DNA of 64,000 bases from Hymenobacter sp. GOD-10R (GTDB taxonomy: Bacteria > Bacteroidota > Bacteroidia > Cytophagales > Hymenobacteraceae), in assembly GCF_035609205.1 (NCBI RefSeq), contig NZ_CP141184.1, positions 1,178,001-1,242,000 on the forward strand, in the 5' to 3' direction. The translations under genes and the position numbers were made by a program. Shown piece after piece: positions 9,252 to 17,177 of this stretch (the stretch's first letter is position 1; each line of letters opens with the position of its first letter). Below the pieces are notes generated by a model. That model worked only from the letters and a program-made list of their open reading frames with translations, was not told where the DNA came from and searched no databases.

Positions 9252-9463
9252 AATCTGCTAAAAAATGAAATGGATTGTGGTGAATGAATGAGCTAAAGGT
9301 AAAACTTATTTCGAGTTCTCCTCACTATCAAAAAAGATGTAACTCGATTTTTTGATGAACAAGAAGTCGAAATTTGGCCGAAGCTGAGCAGTATAATTTG
9401 AGGGAGCTAGCTGCGGCTGCGCTAGATTCAGCCTTGAGCGTCAGCAATATGGCAAGCAGGAAT

Positions 9464-9504
9464 AGCAAAACAAAATCCTGCCCCAGTCAAAACCGAAGCA
9501 GGAT
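9464..9504 (-). terminator. Terminator of the second cold-shock gene
   Basis: On the minus strand ATCCTGC / GCAGGAT pair around a 16-nt loop and are followed by TTTGTTTTG. Confidence 0.75.
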
Positions 9505-9541
9505 GTGCAAATAGCAGATGCTTAGCTTGTGGAAAAGCACC

Positions 9542-9733
9542 TTAGATACGCTCTACCTTAACGGCATTCAAACCTTTCTTTCCTTCGATAACCTCGAAAG
9601 ATACTCGGTCATTTTCGCGGATTTCGTGGATAAGGCCAGTCTGGTGTACGAAGATATCTTGGTTGTTTTCGTCTTGAACGATAAAACCGAAGCCCTTTGA
9701 TTCATTAAAGAACTTCACTTTGCCTGTTTTCAT
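9542..9733 (-). CDS. Cold-shock protein (CspA family), second copy
   Basis: 63 residues. MKTGKVKFFNESKGFGFI and DIFVHQTGL give intact RNP1 and RNP2. It shares the KKGLNAVKV ending with the neighbour at 9057 but differs in the middle (VQDENNQDIFVHQTGLIHEIRENDRVSFEVIEG), so the two are paralogues that have diverged, perhaps with different expression. Only the minus-strand terminator at 9464 separates them. RNA chaperone role is taken from the family. Confidence 0.95.
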   Translation of the reverse strand: MKTGKVKFFNESKGFGFIVQDENNQDIFVHQTGLIHEIRENDRVSFEVIEGKKGLNAVKVERI

Positions 9734-10017
9734 AAAGAGCAGGTGGTTTGGGGATTAATAAAAAAAGAATGGATTAGTTGAGGTGACTAACAAGATACAC
9801 GCCGATTGGGAGTCGTGCGTGGGGCGAAAATAAGCGGCTTGATCAGTAACTCCAACAGCCGACCTAGGTAGAGCTGCTGCCTCCTGACAAATCGTAAACC
9901 CCACGTACAGGCTCCTTCTAGTTGAGCTGAGGCCCCGCAGATTTACTCAGCAAGCACTAACTCTGCTGACACACACGCGTATAGCTCAGATCACGAAGTA
10001 CTTGTTTCCACCCACCT

Positions 10018-11313
10018 ATGTACTCCCCCATGGAAGATAAAACGGAAAATCCTCGCAATAATGAGTCGCAAGTAACTGACGGCGCCGATAATAATACAAC
10101 GGGTATGCAGGCCAAAATGGGTGCTGGAGTTAGCAACACCTTAGCCAACAGCGCAACGCAAGCTGAAACACCCGCCATGAACGGCACGCCCAACCCAAAC
10201 CAGGATGCTTCATCAAGCGAGTCGCTTGTCGATTCGGAAATGAGCGTCGGAAAAGGAAGCATAGGCGGGCCAGCAGGCCAGCAGCCAAACAAAGAAGCTA
10301 CCCCTGATGATGTGCAGCCTGGCACCGGCGAATCGCAGGAGCAGCAGGAGCGCAAGCAGCACTCCGACTCGGAACCTAGCAACCGATACGGCGGCAACTT
10401 TGGCAATAGCGTGCAACCTATCTACCAAGACGATGACCGGCGCGAAAACCAGATCAGCGGCGCTAGTCGCGGGGAATTTGGTACCCAGGACCACGGCAAC
10501 ACGCAAGGTGGTTACGGTAATCAATTCCGCGCTACCAATGAGAGCGGCAATTACAGCCTTACCGATGGGCTACAGTCCAATTCCTACCAGACCTACAACG
10601 GGCGCGATGATACCTATCGGCAAGAGTCGCGCAACCCTAATCAGGTTGTGTACGGCCAAGATAATTTGCCATACGAGCAGTTGCAGCCTAATGCGCAGGC
10701 TGGTAACGATGGCAGCACATATTTGAACGACAACGGTTCGGGCTACGGTCGTGGCCGCGGCTACAGCGCCGATTATGGCACCTCGTCGCTGACGGATAGC
10801 AATATGGGCACTTCTTCCTCAAGCCGGAGCGGCCTAGGTGATCAGCAGCGTAACCAAAACGAGGATCAAAACTCGTCGCGTGGTGGCTACGACAACCAAG
10901 ACCGCACCCAAGGTGGTAACGGGCAGCAAACCAACCGCCGGGAGCGGGAAGAAAGCTACAATGAAGCGGGCGGCTCTGATGCTAACAGCCGTGGCACCTA
11001 TCAGCAGCCCTCAGCCCGCGACGAGCAGGATGACAAAATGAATCGTAGTGGTTCGGGCAACGGCCAAGGTGACTACAACGGTAAGAGTACCGAGGGCTTT
11101 GGCTCGCAAGGAGGCTCTTACGATGATGAGTACGCTTCTGCTGATCCGAACAACAAACAAGGTGCGCCCGTCCGCGGCGACTACGACAATGCCGACAAGG
11201 CCAAGAACTACGGTGCTGATAAGCGCGAAGAGTACCGCGGCGACGACAAGGAAGACTACGGCAGCGCCCCCCGGCGCAACCAAGGCCGCGATGCTGCCGA
11301 TAGCGATTTGTAA
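10018..11313 (+). CDS. Low-complexity hydrophilic protein, unknown
   Basis: 431 residues (or 427 from the ATG at 10030) with no hydrophobic segment and no recognisable fold. It is extremely rich in Gly, Asn, Gln, Ser, Asp, Tyr and Arg with many short repeats such as NQDRTQGGNGQQ, GYGRGRGYSADYG and GGYDNQDRTQ. The composition resembles disordered RG/YG-rich proteins that condense with RNA, or desiccation-type hydrophilins; neither can be decided here. The N-terminal 100 residues are more Thr/Ala/Pro-rich. Reading frame length and in-frame codon usage argue that it is a real gene. Convergent with the reductase downstream, with a bidirectional terminator between. Confidence 0.6.
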   Translation: MYSPMEDKTENPRNNESQVTDGADNNTTGMQAKMGAGVSNTLANSATQAETPAMNGTPNPNQDASSSESLVDSEMSVGKGSIGGPAGQQPNKEATPDDVQPGTGESQEQQERKQHSDSEPSNRYGGNFGNSVQPIYQDDDRRENQISGASRGEFGTQDHGNTQGGYGNQFRATNESGNYSLTDGLQSNSYQTYNGRDDTYRQESRNPNQVVYGQDNLPYEQLQPNAQAGNDGSTYLNDNGSGYGRGRGYSADYGTSSLTDSNMGTSSSSRSGLGDQQRNQNEDQNSSRGGYDNQDRTQGGNGQQTNRREREESYNEAGGSDANSRGTYQQPSARDEQDDKMNRSGSGNGQGDYNGKSTEGFGSQGGSYDDEYASADPNNKQGAPVRGDYDNADKAKNYGADKREEYRGDDKEDYGSAPRRNQGRDAADSDL

Positions 11314-11340
11314 AGCTAGGTAGCGTAGTAAACTGCACTA

Positions 11341-11383
11341 ACACAAAAGGGGCTTCTCAGATAATGAGAAGCCCCTTTTGTGT
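11341..11383. terminator. Bidirectional terminator, 19-bp perfect stem
   Basis: ACACAAAAGGGGCTTCTCA and its exact complement flank a 5-nt loop between two convergent genes; A-run and T-run allow function on both strands. Confidence 0.85.
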
Positions 11384-11406
11384 GAAGCTAGCAGGTAATC
11401 AAGTCG

Positions 11407-12288
11407 CTACGAAGCAGGCTGAAAGTGCTGATGATAATCTTGCGCAAACTGCTCAAACGTGTACGCTGGTCGGCCGGCTAGCTCTTCCACGGTGGAGGTA
11501 ACCGCAGCGGCATGACCTGCTTTTCCTAGCGCGTGAAGTTCCAGCATAGCATCCGTCATCCACTGTGGGGCTTGGCTCATGGCTTGGCGGGCGGCAGCCT
11601 CTGGTACATCCACGTAGGCGATGGGCCGGCCGGTCGCTTGGCTGATAGCTGCGGCTACCTCCTCGCCGGTGAGAGCAGCTGGACCCGTAAGCGTGTACGC
11701 TTTGCTCTGATGTTGGGCAATATCAGCCGTCAAGATGTTAGCTGCTACTGAGGCAATATCGCGCACGTCTACGTAGCTGATGGCGCCGTTGCCCAACGGT
11801 AGATAGAACTTATCTTCCTGGCAAATAGACTCGCTGTTGTGATTGACGAAGTTTTGCATGAAGCTATTAGGGCGCACGAAGGTGTAGGGTATGCCGCTTT
11901 GCTCCAGGTATTCTTCCACCTCCCGATGCCAGCGCCCAAGTTGAATACCCGGTGTAGCATCGGCCCCAGCTACTGAAAGACGCACAATCTGCTGCACGCC
12001 GGCTTGCTTCGCCACGTCGATGACTTGCTTAGCTAGCGCTACTTGGTTTTCGACAAAAGGCGTAGCCAAAAACAGCCGCTCGACGCCCGTAAGCGCTACA
12101 TGCAACGTTGCGGGGCGGGCGTAATCTATTTCGACGAGTTGGGTATCGGGATAGATATGCCGCAGCCGGTCGCCTTTGATGATGGAATGTACGCCAGCTC
12201 GCACCGTGACTCCGCGGTTCGCTAGGTCTAGTACAAGCTCAGAGCCCACCGTGCCGGTAGCGCCCGTAATAAGAATGGTATGAGGCAT
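11407..12288 (-). CDS. NmrA-like NAD(P)-binding reductase
   Basis: 293 residues from ATG at 12288 (MPHTILITGATGTVGSE). The frame is open to 12372 but the extra 28 residues lack family character. The GATGTVG nucleotide-binding loop is of the atypical short-chain dehydrogenase type (GxxGxxG). The middle reads SVAGADATPGIQLGRWHREVEEYLEQSGIPYTFVRP, which is the NmrA/quinone oxidoreductase-2-like pattern, with H-x3-E-x2-L. Such proteins act as quinone/azo reductases or as NADP sensors. No linked partner gene is seen. Confidence 0.85.
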   Translation of the reverse strand: MPHTILITGATGTVGSELVLDLANRGVTVRAGVHSIIKGDRLRHIYPDTQLVEIDYARPATLHVALTGVERLFLATPFVENQVALAKQVIDVAKQAGVQQIVRLSVAGADATPGIQLGRWHREVEEYLEQSGIPYTFVRPNSFMQNFVNHNSESICQEDKFYLPLGNGAISYVDVRDIASVAANILTADIAQHQSKAYTLTGPAALTGEEVAAAISQATGRPIAYVDVPEAAARQAMSQAPQWMTDAMLELHALGKAGHAAAVTSTVEELAGRPAYTFEQFAQDYHQHFQPAS

Positions 12289-12421
12289 GGAAAGAGGAAG
12301 TAGTGAGGTAATGACTCTAGCTAGGGGCCGAGTCCATAAGCTTACGGCTGATCGTAAAAAGCCGTTTAACATCTATGACGCGCTGTCTACTTACTGCCGC
12401 GGGTGGCAATAGCCCGCTCCG

Positions 12422-13303
12422 TTACTTTTTACGTTGCGCCCGGAAGATTTTGCCCTTTTCGTTGCTGAGCACAAAGTCGTGCTCATTAGTAAAAACCAGC
12501 GCTTCGGCCTGCCCGGTAGTCGGGATGAGCAAGCAGCTTTTCGGGCTGTCAAACAGTTTACGGCCGGGTTGCAAATCAATCAAGTACACGCGTCCGTAAC
12601 CGAGCAGAGCTACTGTACGACCATTAGGGCTGATGTCGGCGGCCGTAATCCAGGTGTTCATCTGAATACTATCGACCAAGGTGGCCGTGTAGGTACCGGG
12701 CTTGGCGGGCAGCACATATTCTTTCACCCAGCGTCCCTCGCCTCGGTTTTTCGTGAAAAGGTATAGGCTGTCGTGCCGGTAATAGAACGCTTCACAATCG
12801 AAGTTACGGGCTGCTTTCTTCGGCGGAAAATCTCGCTGGTCGGCGTAGCTGAAGTGAATAGTATCGATGGTGGGTTTGTTGGGCAAGCCGCTGAGGCGGT
12901 AGATAGCTAGATTGCGCCGTTTGTTCTGGTTGTTGCCAAAGTCGCCAATGTAGAGGCGCTTTTCGTCATCCTGCGCTAGGTCTTCCCAGTCAATATTCGT
13001 GAGCGGGGTTAGATCGAGCTTCTGCAGTAAGTCGCCCTCGGGCGTCACTTTGTAGAGGCTGGCTGAGTTGCCCCCATCTGCCTGCGTCCAGAGGTCACCT
13101 TCGGAGTTGGCTTGCTCAAAGCCAGAGCTTTCGGCCACTTGCTTTTTGTGCATCCGGCCAATTTGCTTCACCGTATAGTCTTTCCGAACTTTCTCGAAGT
13201 CGCCACGATCTTGCTGTTGGGCGCAGCCACAAAACACCGATTGAACAAAGACCGCAATCGGAAAAAGCTTGTCGCGCAGCAGAAAGAAAAGAGGAGGGAC
13301 CAT
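12422..13303 (-). CDS. Putative lipoprotein with beta-propeller-like fold
   Basis: 293 residues from ATG 13303. The N-terminus is hydrophobic and ends in a Cys-containing lipobox-like stretch (SVFCGC), so an envelope lipoprotein is likely. The body has repeated strand phrases (LYIGDFGNNQNKRRNLAIYR, DCEAFYYRHDSLYLFTKNRG, WITAADISPNGRTVALLGYG, ALVFTNEHDFVLSNEKGKIF). The order DWEDLAQD..LYIGDFGNN resembles SdiA-regulated/esterase-like propellers of Bacteroidota. No catalytic residues are assigned. It begins ~80 bases downstream of an intergenic gap and is probably monocistronic. Confidence 0.65.
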   Translation of the reverse strand: MVPPLFFLLRDKLFPIAVFVQSVFCGCAQQQDRGDFEKVRKDYTVKQIGRMHKKQVAESSGFEQANSEGDLWTQADGGNSASLYKVTPEGDLLQKLDLTPLTNIDWEDLAQDDEKRLYIGDFGNNQNKRRNLAIYRLSGLPNKPTIDTIHFSYADQRDFPPKKAARNFDCEAFYYRHDSLYLFTKNRGEGRWVKEYVLPAKPGTYTATLVDSIQMNTWITAADISPNGRTVALLGYGRVYLIDLQPGRKLFDSPKSCLLIPTTGQAEALVFTNEHDFVLSNEKGKIFRAQRKK

Positions 13304-13482
13304 ACAAATAAAAGGCGGCCTGCCTCCAGTAAATTGATGACATGCGGCTAGGCTGCGGTGCTCGTGCATACGCAAGCCTCCCCAACAAGGCCGACACCCG
13401 CGCCAAATTTCTGCCCACCGGCCTGCTAATACCTAGGTAGAAACACGTACCGCAAGCCTACTTAGCGCTCAGTACGCGAAGC

Positions 13483-14514
13483 TCAAAAACGCAGGTACGG
13501 CTTGAGCTTTTCAAAGGTAGCGTCGTCCAAAATGCGGATCTGACGCAGGTCGTCGGGTTGTTTGAACGGCCCGTGTTGCTGCCGAAACGCCACCACCACG
13601 CGCGCTAATCGCTTGCCCATGTAGGGGTGACTTTGTAGCTCATCAAAGCTGGCCGTATTCACATCGAGCGAGGCCGGAGCGAAGCTAGCTTTCACGAAGG
13701 TGTATTTACGCAAGCTGTCCACGAGGTCGGGCGCGTCGCGAAGGCTGTAGATTTCGGCCATCTGCTCGGCCCGCACGAAGCCACCAAGCTGCGCCCGATA
13801 GGCCACAATGCGCGCCGAGATACCGCGTCCAATGCCACGGATCTGCATCAGCTGCGTCGTATCGGCGGTATTCAGGTCGAAAGCTGCTAAGTGCGCGGGC
13901 TTGCGGGCAAACTTGCTAGGCGGGAAGCTAGGCCGCGCGGTGAATTTGCCGGCGAAGCGGTCAGGACTAGAAGAGAAACGAGTCGTCCGCGACGGTAGCT
14001 GGTCCGGCAGCAGGATGTACGGAGCCAAGCGCGCATACACCGAATCCGGCAGGCCGTAAGTGCGTCGAATCTGCTCCTTAGCCTTGAAGCCACCAATAAC
14101 GTCGCGGAAGTGCACAATACGCTCGGCCACAAAGTGCGGCAACCCGCGCGCTTCCCAATCGAGAGGCGTGAGCATATTAGGGTCGAAAGGCGCAAGGGAG
14201 ACCTGAGCCACGGGCACTCGGGCGGCGTAGCTGCGACGCGGGTAGCGCCGATCCGAGAAGGTGCGGGGCTGGCGCTGAGCAGCTAGCTCGGCGGCTACTT
14301 CATTCAGTTGGCGCTGATCGGCGGCCGGGTCGTAGTGAGGCAAGGCGGGACGCAATAGCGCCGGGACAAACAACCAGAGCAGCAGCAACGTCACCAGCAC
14401 CACAAAGCCAGACGTTTCGCGGCGTGAAAAGCCAAAATAGCGCCGGATAATGGTTTGACTTTTAGTTAAGAAAGAGCTCTGGGGCGTATAGGGCCTAACT
14501 TGTTTGACTTTCAT
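13483..14514 (-). CDS. Helix-hairpin-helix (ComEA-like) protein
   Basis: 343 residues. One membrane helix near residues 34-54 (SGFVVLVTLLLLWLFVPALL) would anchor it with the bulk outside or inside the inner membrane. Three ComEA-type double HhH units follow, each with the [L/F]D.NTA..L..I.G.G pattern: about 115-165, 215-280 (FDLNTADTTQLMQIRGIGRG) and 283-343 (LDVNTASFDELQSHPYMGKR). ComEA binds incoming double-stranded DNA during natural transformation. Bacteroidota genomes often carry such HhH proteins without other com genes nearby, as here, so DNA binding is likely but a transformation role is only inferred. Confidence 0.8.
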   Translation of the reverse strand: MKVKQVRPYTPQSSFLTKSQTIIRRYFGFSRRETSGFVVLVTLLLLWLFVPALLRPALPHYDPAADQRQLNEVAAELAAQRQPRTFSDRRYPRRSYAARVPVAQVSLAPFDPNMLTPLDWEARGLPHFVAERIVHFRDVIGGFKAKEQIRRTYGLPDSVYARLAPYILLPDQLPSRTTRFSSSPDRFAGKFTARPSFPPSKFARKPAHLAAFDLNTADTTQLMQIRGIGRGISARIVAYRAQLGGFVRAEQMAEIYSLRDAPDLVDSLRKYTFVKASFAPASLDVNTASFDELQSHPYMGKRLARVVVAFRQQHGPFKQPDDLRQIRILDDATFEKLKPYLRF

Positions 14515-14611
14515 AGCGCACGTGCATACCTAGCTTAGCAACGTGCGCTGAAAATCAATTATCATTCCGATCTGAAGACCTGTAATAGGCTGTGCTTAGC
14601 CCAGAGCTAGG

Positions 14612-15577
14612 TTAGCGTTTGATCTTCACGTCTACTTCGTAGCGGTACTTCGGAGGGCCGCCCAGCGGAATAGCGAAGAAGGGCAAGGCGGTGTCATATT
14701 GGTCGGTGACGTAGAAAACCAAGTCGTTGCTAGCTTTAGAGAGGGAGTTGATTTGCATATCCAAGGAGAGACCGTGCTCTTTGGCGCTAATCGGGTGCGT
14801 ACTGCTGCTCCATTCATTGTCGCCGCTCACAATGGCCGGATGACCGTTCTTCGCCACGCTGAAAATCTTGATGGTAGCATCCTTGTCAAGGTCAAAATTA
14901 CTCTGCTTGATACTCACCACTCGGTCGTTGACGAAGGGATACAAGTGCGTGCGGGTTTTGCCTTGCGACAAGCGGAAAGAGTACTCGTAAGTAAAAGCAT
15001 TGCCCCCTTCCACTGGCACATTTTGCGTGGGGCTGGTGCTCAGGAAGTAACGGTACAGGTTGCCGTCGTCGCCAGTGAGGCCTTGCGCCACCATCTTGAA
15101 TACGTAGCCATCGAACTCCGGTACAAACTCACCTTCCAGCGGGTTCAGCGGCCCGAAGGTGTACCACTTATTGTCGTAGGTTGGCTCGGCGCCAAAGTTC
15201 TGCTGCTTGAGTAGCGTGCCTTCCCGAAAATTGCCACTAGGCTCGGTGCGGCGCGCGTCGGCACCCGAGTGAGCACCGGTGCCACCATAGAGACTAAAAC
15301 GGGTGCTGGTGTTCCAGCCAAACTTCCGCTCGTCGTTTTGGCCGCCGCAGTCAGGGTCGAACACGCGTATGTAGACCGGTTGGCGGTTGTTTTTCGGAAC
15401 CAGGAAAAAAAAGGTTTGGGCAAAGTCGTCGTCGCCCCAGCTTTTATCGGCTTTATTGCCAAAAGTAACTAAGAACGCAATGTTCTCACCAGGATTAGGC
15501 ACAGCTTGTGCCTGGGCTACCTGGTTAACAACAACGCTAGCTAACAGCCACAACAAACAAAGAAAAGGACGAAACAT
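14612..15577 (-). CDS. Secreted protein, unknown
   Basis: 321 residues with a clear signal peptide (FLCLLWLLASVVVNQVAQAQA). I do not recognise a family. The mature protein has two similar halves of beta-rich sequence: an early block FAQTFFFLVPKNNRQPVYIRVFDPDCGG and later FTYEYSFRLSQGKTRTHLYPFV and DKDATIKIFSVAKNGHP. The presence of DPD and many aromatic strands suggests a jelly-roll or C-terminal domain-like sandwich. Only two cysteines are visible (one in the signal, one in DPDCGG). It shares the minus strand with the HhH gene, 97 bases apart, and could follow it or be independent. Confidence 0.6.
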   Translation of the reverse strand: MFRPFLCLLWLLASVVVNQVAQAQAVPNPGENIAFLVTFGNKADKSWGDDDFAQTFFFLVPKNNRQPVYIRVFDPDCGGQNDERKFGWNTSTRFSLYGGTGAHSGADARRTEPSGNFREGTLLKQQNFGAEPTYDNKWYTFGPLNPLEGEFVPEFDGYVFKMVAQGLTGDDGNLYRYFLSTSPTQNVPVEGGNAFTYEYSFRLSQGKTRTHLYPFVNDRVVSIKQSNFDLDKDATIKIFSVAKNGHPAIVSGDNEWSSSTHPISAKEHGLSLDMQINSLSKASNDLVFYVTDQYDTALPFFAIPLGGPPKYRYEVDVKIKR

Positions 15578-15703
15578 AGAGGCAAGATACCTGGATTAGG
15601 ATAAAATCTGGGTACGATGCGGGTGTAGCATTGCCGTTAATGTCTGCGGCACGTATCATTACAATACTTTCCTCTTCCTGTTCGCTTCCGTTCCTGCCCA
15701 TCT

Positions 15704-16300
15704 ATGAGCCCCACCGCCGTTCGTACTACTGACTTCCTAAACCGCTTAGCGGCTGACCTGCAAACGCTGCGCGCTATTACGGCTCAGGAATTTCGGCCAC
15801 TCACCGACGAACAGCTCAACCGTCGACCTAGCCCCGGCAAGTGGAGTGTAGGGCAATGCTTAGAACACTTGAATATTGTGGGTGGCCACTACCTGCCTAG
15901 CATTGCGCTCCGCGTGCGCAGGGCCAAAGACCGCGGAACCCACCCCGCCGAGGTAATAAAGTTCGGACCTATCGGGCGGAAGTTAGTCGAGTCGATGCGG
16001 GCGGACAGTACCACGAAGCCTCAGAAAGCACCGCAAAAATTTGCGCCTAGCGGCAGCCGTCTGCCACGCACCGTGGTAGAAGTTTTCAGCCGCCAGCTCG
16101 ACGAGCTACTCAGCTTAATTGAGCAGACGCGTGAAGTGAATGCCAATAACGTGCGCATTCCCAACGTCATTATCCCATTAGTGGCCTTGCGTCTGCCCGA
16201 CCAACTGGAGCTGCTGGTGGTGCACATACAACGCCATGTCGCCCAAGCCGAACGTGTGCTAGCTAGTACGGTACGGCCAGCCAGCGCACGCGGTGAGTAG
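15704..16300 (+). CDS. DinB/YfiT-like four-helix protein
   Basis: 198 residues. The N-terminal half has the DinB pattern LTDEQLNRRPSPGKWSVGQCLEHLNIVGGHYL, where His in CLEHL and a later His in VVHIQRHV are candidate metal ligands of the DinB-2 superfamily. These are small four-helix proteins, often thiol or metal-dependent transferases; the exact reaction is unknown here. It is divergent from the secreted protein at 14612 with 126 bases between, and the next gene is convergent only 15 bases away, without an obvious terminator. Confidence 0.8.
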   Translation: MSPTAVRTTDFLNRLAADLQTLRAITAQEFRPLTDEQLNRRPSPGKWSVGQCLEHLNIVGGHYLPSIALRVRRAKDRGTHPAEVIKFGPIGRKLVESMRADSTTKPQKAPQKFAPSGSRLPRTVVEVFSRQLDELLSLIEQTREVNANNVRIPNVIIPLVALRLPDQLELLVVHIQRHVAQAERVLASTVRPASARGE

Positions 16301-16314
16301 CTAGCTACCGTGGA

Positions 16315-16983
16315 TTAGTTGAGCGCAAAGAAGTAATTCAACGTCAACTGGATGCTGCGGCTGCGTGGACTATACGCTCTACCTGTTTTGCCCTCCGGCT
16401 TGATGGTCATGGCACTTCTGCCATAAGCTGTCTGAATCTGCAGGGGGCCACACTTGTACCCGATGCCTGCGTTGAACCCAGCGTCAAAACGACGGAATTC
16501 ATGGGGGGTGCTATAGCTGCTTCTTTGTTTGAAGCTTAATGGGTCGTTGCTTTCGGTTACTTCGCTCCCATACGTAAATGTGGAACGTAGGCGTCCGCCT
16601 ACACCGAGCGCTACATAGGGCCCCGCAAATAGCTGAAATCCGTCTGATTTATCTATCGACAGTACGAAGTTTATGGGCAGCTCTAAATAGTTGACTCGTA
16701 CGGCGTCATGCAGAGTCACATAGTCACTTTCACGCCAATCATTCTTATCTCCTTTTTGTGAAAAGACCAAAGCGGGCTGAATAGCGAAGTGATTGAATTG
16801 TGCATTAGCTACAACGCCAGCTTGCGCCCCATAGCGTTGGGTATGTGCTGCGTCGTTGAAACGAGGTCCATCAAAGCTGGTTGATTGCAGCCCTACGCGT
16901 GGGCCTATACTGAGTTGGACTTGTGCGTGCGTTGCCTGAGCACCTAGGAAAGTAATAGTAGCGAGGAATAGCTGTTTTTTCAT
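16315..16983 (-). CDS. PorT-like outer-membrane beta-barrel protein
   Basis: 222 residues from ATG 16983 (MKKQLFLATITFLGAQATHAQ), which is a signal peptide ending in ATHAQ. The longer frame to 17028 adds a non-signal extension and is rejected. The mature part is a chain of alternating amphipathic strands with Gly/aromatic turns (SIGPRVGLQSTSF, GAQAGVVANAQFNHFAIQPALVFSQKGD, LELPINFVLSIDKSDGFQLFAGPYVALG) ending in LTLNYFFALN, where the penultimate aromatics match barrel ends. It fits the outer membrane protein beta-barrel family common in Bacteroidota. Function beyond that is unknown. Confidence 0.8.
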   Translation of the reverse strand: MKKQLFLATITFLGAQATHAQVQLSIGPRVGLQSTSFDGPRFNDAAHTQRYGAQAGVVANAQFNHFAIQPALVFSQKGDKNDWRESDYVTLHDAVRVNYLELPINFVLSIDKSDGFQLFAGPYVALGVGGRLRSTFTYGSEVTESNDPLSFKQRSSYSTPHEFRRFDAGFNAGIGYKCGPLQIQTAYGRSAMTIKPEGKTGRAYSPRSRSIQLTLNYFFALN

Positions 16984-17177
16984 TTGATTTCTAAAAGTAG
17001 AGTGTTGCCACTTGAAGAGAGCAGACAATAATATGTTGGTAAATGTATATTTAATTCTTAATATTAATAAGCCAATATAAAATGTAAATAAAATTTAACC
17101 TTAAACGGGCGTATGGAATATGCGAAGCGCTGGCATCTGTTCTTCAAAACCTAGCTCACTATTGTCTAGCTTGCCTC

